This document shows, piece by piece, positions 7,334 through 10,485 of a DNA stretch of 10,485 nucleotides (position 1 is the stretch's first letter; each line of letters starts with the position of its first letter). The notes beneath the pieces are model-generated. The model was not told the origin of the DNA. It worked only from the letters and a program-made list of their open reading frames with translations, and searched no databases. A program made the translations under genes and the position numbers. Origin of the DNA: an uncultured beta proteobacterium (GTDB taxonomy: Bacteria; Pseudomonadota; Gammaproteobacteria; Burkholderiales; Burkholderiaceae_C); contig CAIMHL010000283.1 in assembly GCA_903840825.1 (NCBI GenBank), positions 1 to 10,485 on the forward strand, given 5' to 3'.

Positions 7334-7651
7334 ATGACCACCACCAGCATCGACGGCGTGTCCGTCAGCACCCAAGCCAGCGTTTACTTTGACGGCAAAT
7401 GCGTCAGCCACGGTATTACTTACCCTGACGGCACCAAAAAATCAGTCGGCGTGGTGCTGCCTGCCACCCTTACTTTCGGCACAGGTGCCCCCGAGATCAT
7501 GGAATGCGTGGCCGGCTCTTGCGAGTACAAACTGGCGGGCTCACAGGATTGGGTCACCTCTTCTCCCGGCGATAAATTCAGCGTGCCGGGCAACAGCAAG
7601 TTCGACATTCGCGTCACTGAGGCTTACCACTACATCTGCCACTTCGGCTAG
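7334..7651 (+). CDS. ppnP: pyrimidine/purine nucleoside phosphorylase (cupin type)
   Basis: PpnP (formerly YaiE, DUF1255) is a small cupin-fold enzyme that phosphorolyses several purine and pyrimidine nucleosides to base plus ribose-1-phosphate, feeding salvage. The 105-residue protein aligns by eye with the E. coli protein over almost its whole length: YFDGKCVSHGITYPDG near the N-terminus, KSVGVVLPATLTFGTGAPEI (36-55), the cupin turn around EYKLAGSQDW, SPGDKFSVPGNSKFDIRV and the C-terminal YHYICHFG. It is slightly longer than the roughly 94-residue E. coli protein because of an N-terminal extension. There is no Shine-Dalgarno before the ATG; the context gcaccATGAC is nearly the same as in the upstream gene. 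A likely intrinsic terminator begins at its stop codon. It is functionally compatible with the nearby purine operon, though not co-transcribed with it. Confidence 0.93.
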   Translation: MTTTSIDGVSVSTQASVYFDGKCVSHGITYPDGTKKSVGVVLPATLTFGTGAPEIMECVAGSCEYKLAGSQDWVTSSPGDKFSVPGNSKFDIRVTEAYHYICHFG

Positions 7652-7676
7652 AGCGCTCTTCTTTGCTCTGTTTTTT
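7649..7676 (+). terminator. intrinsic terminator after ppnP
   Basis: Starting at the ppnP TAG, AGAGC (7650-7654) pairs with GCTCT (7665-7669). A U-G closing pair (7649/7670) and an inner G-U pair (7655/7664) extend the stem to seven with an 8-nt loop. Six T residues follow directly (7671-7676), as expected for Rho-independent termination. The stem is short, and a perfect 10-bp palindrome AGAGCGCTCT (7650-7659) overlaps its 5' arm and could compete. Confidence 0.55.
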
Positions 7677-7719
7677 ATAACTGCTCAAGCACAGCCTTAA
7701 AGGGCTAGAGACTAATTTA
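7676..7719 (+). promoter_or_regulatory. argG leader with -10-like element and weak RBS
   Basis: TATAAC (7676-7681) follows the T-tract of the upstream terminator and could be the -10 of an argG promoter, though no good -35 sits 16-18 nt before it. AGCC...GGCT (7693-7706) can form a small hairpin in the leader. AGAG (7707-7710), 9 nt before the ATG, is the best ribosome-binding candidate. I see no ArgR-box-like AT-rich palindrome. Confidence 0.3.
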
Positions 7720-9075
7720 ATGTCAAACACTATTCTTCAAAACACCCCTGTCGGCCAAAAAGTCGGCATCGCCTTCTCCGGCGGCCTCGACACCAGCGCC
7801 GCCCTGCACTGGATGAAACTCAAAGGCGTGATTCCCTACGCCTACACCGCCAATTTAGGCCAACCCGATGAGTCCGACTACGACGAAATTCCGCGCAAAG
7901 CGATGGAATACGGCGCTGAAGCCGCCCGCCTGATTGACTGCCGCAGCCAACTGGCCGCCGAAGGCTTGGCCGCGATGCAAAGTGGGGCTTTTCACATCTC
8001 CACCGCCGGTGTGACCTACTTCAACACCACACCCATTGGCCGCGCCGTAACCGGCACCATGCTGGTGGCTGCCATGAAAGAAGACGACGTCAACATCTGG
8101 GGCGATGGCAGCACCTTCAAGGGCAATGACATTGAGCGCTTTTACCGCTACGGCCTGCTCACCAACCCGTCGCTCAAAATCTACAAGCCTTGGCTTGACC
8201 AAGCGTTTATTGATGAACTGGGTGGCCGCGCTGAGATGTCAGCGTTCATGACGCAGCATGGTTTTGGCTACAAGATGTCGGCTGAAAAAGCCTACTCCAC
8301 CGACTCCAACATGCTGGGCGCCACCCACGAGGCCAAAGACCTGGAGTTTCTCTCCAGCGGCATGAAGATCGTCAACCCCATCATGGGCGTGGCTTTCTGG
8401 AAAGAGGACGTGGTCGTCAAGCACGAAGAAGTTACGGTGCGCTTTGAAGAAGGCCGCCCGGTGGCGATTAACGGCGTTGAGTACCCCGACTTGGTGAGCT
8501 TGCTGCTGGAAGCCAACCGCATCGGCGGGCGACACGGCTTGGGCATGAGCGACCAGATTGAGAACCGCATTATTGAGGCCAAGAGCCGGGGCATCTACGA
8601 GGCGCCCGGCCTGGCGCTGCTGTTTGCCTGCTACGAGCGCTTGGTCACCGGGATTCACAACGAAGACACCATTGAGCAATACCGCGACAACGGCCGCAAA
8701 CTCGGCCGCCTGCTGTACCAAGGCCGCTGGTTTGACCCGCAAGCCATCATGTTGCGCGAAACCGCCCAACGCTGGGTGGCCCGCGCCGTGACCGGCTCCG
8801 TAACGCTGGAACTGCGCCGCGGCAACGACTACTCGATTTTGAACACCGACTCCCCCAACCTGACCTACGCCCCCGAGCGTCTGAGCATGGAAAAGGTGGA
8901 AGACGCGCCGTTTTCGCCGCTAGACCGCATTGGCCAACTCACCATGCGCAACCTGGACATCGTGGACACCCGCGCCAAACTCGGCATTTACGCCAAAAGC
9001 GGCTTGTTGTCCTTGGGCGAAGGCGCCGACTGGCTGAGCCTGAGCAACGACAGCGGCAAAGACAGCGGCAAGTAA
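7720..9075 (+). CDS. argG: argininosuccinate synthase (E. coli-type, long form)
   Basis: Joins citrulline and aspartate, using ATP, to form argininosuccinate, the penultimate step of arginine synthesis, in the cytoplasm. The 451-residue protein matches the long E. coli-type class rather than the roughly 400-residue class. The N-terminal ATP-pyrophosphatase P-loop is AFSGGLDTS (18-26), followed by YAYTANLGQPDE (40-51), TPIGRAVTGTMLVAAMK (104-120), WGDGSTFKGNDIERFYRYG (127-145) and the substrate-binding run KAYSTDSNMLGATHEAKDLE (190-209). Conservation by eye with E. coli ArgG is very high to about residue 435; the tail after that is variable and ends with a duplicated DSGK. The stop codon lies in the loop of a perfect hairpin. 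A terminator separates it from ppnP, so it is probably expressed on its own, and it converges with the SDR gene. Confidence 0.97.
   Translation: MSNTILQNTPVGQKVGIAFSGGLDTSAALHWMKLKGVIPYAYTANLGQPDESDYDEIPRKAMEYGAEAARLIDCRSQLAAEGLAAMQSGAFHISTAGVTYFNTTPIGRAVTGTMLVAAMKEDDVNIWGDGSTFKGNDIERFYRYGLLTNPSLKIYKPWLDQAFIDELGGRAEMSAFMTQHGFGYKMSAEKAYSTDSNMLGATHEAKDLEFLSSGMKIVNPIMGVAFWKEDVVVKHEEVTVRFEEGRPVAINGVEYPDLVSLLLEANRIGGRHGLGMSDQIENRIIEAKSRGIYEAPGLALLFACYERLVTGIHNEDTIEQYRDNGRKLGRLLYQGRWFDPQAIMLRETAQRWVARAVTGSVTLELRRGNDYSILNTDSPNLTYAPERLSMEKVEDAPFSPLDRIGQLTMRNLDIVDTRAKLGIYAKSGLLSLGEGADWLSLSNDSGKDSGK
9049..9072 (+). repeat. 12-bp tandem duplication at the 3' end of argG
   Basis: Two copies of gacagcggcaa(a/g) stand head to tail (9049-9060 and 9061-9072), identical except for the last base, which is synonymous (AAA/AAG, Lys). 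They encode DSGK-DSGK immediately before the TAA. The extra copy adds four hydrophilic residues to a tail that is already variable in the family, so it is likely neutral at protein level. It may have arisen by replication slippage. Confidence 0.75.
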
Positions 9076-9086
9076 AACTGCCGCTG
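9063..9086. terminator. perfect hairpin spanning the argG stop, possible bidirectional terminator
   Basis: CAGCGGCA (9063-9070) and TGCCGCTG (9079-9086) are exact 8-nt reverse complements around an 8-nt loop that holds the TAA (9073-9075). The stem is GC-rich and lies between convergent genes, where a terminator for both is expected. Neither side has a proper U-tract: the plus strand continues CCATCC and the minus strand TCTTTG. It may instead protect 3' ends. The upstream duplicate arm CAGCGGCA (9051-9058) allows an alternative fold. Confidence 0.4.
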
Positions 9087-9103
9087 CCATCCGTAGAAGC
9101 CGC

Positions 9104-10117
9104 TCAGCGCGACTTCAGGCGGATGCCAGGCAGGCCATAGCTGGCTTGGCCTTGCGTCAGGTAGTCTTGCGCAATAGGCTTGAGGGGCGCGGGCTTGATG
9201 CCCAAAGCCTCCAAGCCCGGCAACTTGCCCGTGGCCACGTTGTCTATCTGCATCGAATCCAGGTTATCGCGGCTCATCAGGGGTGCACCGGGTGCCAGCT
9301 CCATCAACAGCGCCTGAATCATCCCCATCCAGCGCGGCAGCGCAATCACCGGACGACCCCGCCCACCGCGCACACCACTCAAACTGGCCGAGAGCTGCAC
9401 CAGCTCTTTCAAGGTGAACACGTCAGGGCCGCAAACCTCGATCACTTGGGGTGCCGCAGCCCCTGAAGCACCTGAGAATTTCGACAAACTGCGCACCACC
9501 GCTTGCGCCACGTCCTCTACCCACACCGGCTGAAAGCGGGCATGAGCGCCCGCCAAAGGCATGATGGGGAACAACTTTTGCAGCTTGGCAAAGAGGTTGA
9601 TGAATTTGTCGTCAGCGCCAAAAATAACGCTGGGGCGCAGCACCGTCAGCGCAAAGCCAGCGTGAGCACCTGCTTGGGCACCGCCGCCCATCGCTGCCTG
9701 CATCAGCACCGCCTCGCCCTGCCCTTTGGAGCGCAAATACAGGGAAGGTGCAGACTCTGGCTGCAGCGCATTGGCCCCGAGCGCACTCACATGCACCACT
9801 ACCTTGACGCCAGCAGCGGTACAAGCCCGTGCCAATTTTTGCGGGAGTGCCACATGGGCTTTGTTGAACGCCTCCTGCGTGCCATGTAGGATGGCGACCA
9901 AATTGACCACAGCGTCATGGCCTGCCACCGCTTGCGCCAAGGCCGCTTCGTTGTGCACATCCAGCTCCAGCACGGTCAAGGTGGGCAAGGGCAGCAAGTG
10001 GCTGGCGTTGGCGCGACGGCGCGTAGGCACGGTCACATGCCAACCCTCGCGCACCAGTTTTTCACACACATGGGCACCGACAAAGCCCGTACCGCCCAAA
10101 ACTAGTATTTTTTTCAT
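9104..10117 (-). CDS. extended SDR, NDUFA9-like NAD(P)-binding protein
   Basis: Rossmann-fold protein of 337 residues. The dinucleotide-binding turn is LGGTGFVGAHV at the N-terminus (glycines 8, 9, 11, 14), and PTRR (31-34) at the end of the second strand suggests binding of the NADP phosphate or another negatively charged group. ELDVHN (51-56) and VVNLVAILHG (70-79) are typical of atypical/extended SDRs. Ser111 (HVSALGA) and YLRSK (Tyr127, Lys131) keep the SDR catalytic pattern. LRPSVIFGADDKFINLFAKL (160-179) and the later FQPVWVEDVA (195-204) are characteristic of the group annotated as complex I NDUFA9-like. Bacterial complex I does not need this subunit and no nuo genes are nearby, so the true substrate is unknown; quinone or isoprenoid metabolism is a guess. 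A Gly/Ala-rich stretch (141-154) looks like a lineage-specific insert. No clear Shine-Dalgarno is present. Confidence 0.82.
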   Translation of the reverse strand: MKKILVLGGTGFVGAHVCEKLVREGWHVTVPTRRRANASHLLPLPTLTVLELDVHNEAALAQAVAGHDAVVNLVAILHGTQEAFNKAHVALPQKLARACTAAGVKVVVHVSALGANALQPESAPSLYLRSKGQGEAVLMQAAMGGGAQAGAHAGFALTVLRPSVIFGADDKFINLFAKLQKLFPIMPLAGAHARFQPVWVEDVAQAVVRSLSKFSGASGAAAPQVIEVCGPDVFTLKELVQLSASLSGVRGGRGRPVIALPRWMGMIQALLMELAPGAPLMSRDNLDSMQIDNVATGKLPGLEALGIKPAPLKPIAQDYLTQGQASYGLPGIRLKSR

Positions 10118-10136
10118 GGTTTGAATTTACTCATTG

Positions 10137-10157
10137 GCGCAGGAATAATACCTGCGC
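10137..10157. repeat. 7-bp perfect inverted repeat upstream of the SDR gene
   Basis: GCGCAGG (10137-10143) and CCTGCGC (10151-10157) flank a 7-nt AT-only loop, 19 nt upstream of the SDR start codon. On the minus strand the loop reads TATTATT, which also resembles a -10 element (TATTAT), although no -35 lies at the right distance. The run of eight A (10164-10171) is on the wrong side for a canonical terminator. An operator, a 5'-UTR hairpin and chance are all possible. Confidence 0.4.
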
Positions 10158-10163
10158 AAGGTC

Positions 10164-10203
10164 AAAAAAAATGGGTCGTAGCCGGCCTAAACCACCACCG
10201 GCT
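10164..10203 (-). terminator. weak candidate terminator after murB
   Basis: On the minus strand AGCCGG (10203-10198) can pair with CCGGCT (10185-10180) across a 12-nt loop containing the murB TAG, and a run of eight T follows (10171-10164). The run begins 8 nt after the stem, further away than usual, and the stem has six pairs. It may be leaky or not functional, in which case murB and the SDR gene would share a transcript. Confidence 0.25.
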
Positions 10204-10485
10204 CGGGCTCCAGCAAGATACCAAAGCGCTCGTACACACTGGTTTGTATGGCTTTAGCCAGCGTCATCACCTCACCCCCCGTGGCGCCTTGGCCGTTGCT
10301 GCCCGCGCCCCGGTTCACCAGCACCAGGGCCTGCTTCTCATACACCCCCGCCTGCCCGACCGACTTGCCGCGCCAGCCGCAAGAGTCAATCAGCCAGCCA
10401 GCGGCGAGTTTGACCGAACCGTCGGCCAGGTGGTAATGCACCACTTTCGGGTCGCGGGCAATGATGTCTTCGCACTGCTCGGGCG
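10187..10485 (-). CDS. murB: UDP-N-acetylenolpyruvoylglucosamine reductase, C-terminal part
   Basis: FAD enzyme that reduces UDP-GlcNAc-enolpyruvate to UDP-MurNAc with NADPH in the cytoplasmic phase of peptidoglycan synthesis. Only the last 98 codons and the TAG are in the window; the start lies beyond the right edge. The visible part matches the C-terminal domain of E. coli-type MurB: DGSVKLAAGWLIDSCGWRGK, then AGVYEKQALVLVNRG, an amphipathic helix (EVMTLAKAIQTSVYERFG) and the closing LEPEPVVV. The second Glu of LEPE corresponds to the E. coli catalytic Glu325. A short GAGSNGQGATGG loop sits where E. coli has a few more polar residues. The GTG at 10444-10442 is an internal valine codon, not a start. 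Confidence 0.9.
   Translation of the reverse strand, partial: PEQCEDIIARDPKVVHYHLADGSVKLAAGWLIDSCGWRGKSVGQAGVYEKQALVLVNRGAGSNGQGATGGEVMTLAKAIQTSVYERFGILLEPEPVVV

Noticed and set aside
8239..8769. 176-codon minus-strand open frame antisense to argG
   Set aside because: ArgG is certain over this stretch, and the reverse product shows no domain.
10442..10444. GTG as a start for an 85-residue minus-strand protein
   Set aside because: The frame stays open to the window edge and the upstream residues continue the MurB sequence, so this is an internal valine codon.

Overview
The window reads as ordinary chromosomal DNA of a betaproteobacterium, most likely Burkholderiales and probably Comamonadaceae (Rhodoferax/Polaromonas-like). 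This is inferred from protein wording and gene order, not from a search. It is GC-rich and densely coded: nine complete genes, one truncated gene, no gap over about 75 bases, and no sign of a mobile element, phage, CRISPR array or RNA gene.

Positions 28-6832 hold six closely packed minus-strand genes, read right to left: folC, a DedD-like SPOR-domain protein, cvpA, purF, metZ and gltX. The order folC-dedD-cvpA-purF is the same as in E. coli. Gaps are 19, 14, 63 and 2 nt, and metZ and gltX overlap by 4 nt (ATGA), so this is very probably one operon. It joins folate polyglutamylation, the first step of purine synthesis, methionine synthesis by direct sulfhydrylation and glutamyl-tRNA charging, with two membrane proteins in the middle. 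A consensus -10 hexamer just past gltX suggests a further minus-strand gene starts beyond the left edge.

A 73-bp divergent region (6833-6905) separates this operon from three plus-strand genes: an ArsC/Spx-like thioredoxin-fold protein (6906-7277), the cupin nucleoside phosphorylase ppnP (7334-7651) and E. coli-type argG (7720-9075). A plausible intrinsic terminator lies just after ppnP, and argG appears to have its own leader.

The argG gene converges, with 28 nt between, on a minus-strand NAD(P)-binding extended SDR of the NDUFA9-like group (9104-10117). Upstream of that gene, also on the minus strand, is the 3' end of murB (10187-10485), which runs off the right edge. Short hairpins sit at the argG stop codon and between murB and the SDR gene.

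I see no undescribed multi-gene system. The points worth a second look are small: the duplicated and hairpin-forming end of argG, the start sites without Shine-Dalgarno sequences, a PurR-like palindrome before purF, and a degenerate zinc site in GltX.
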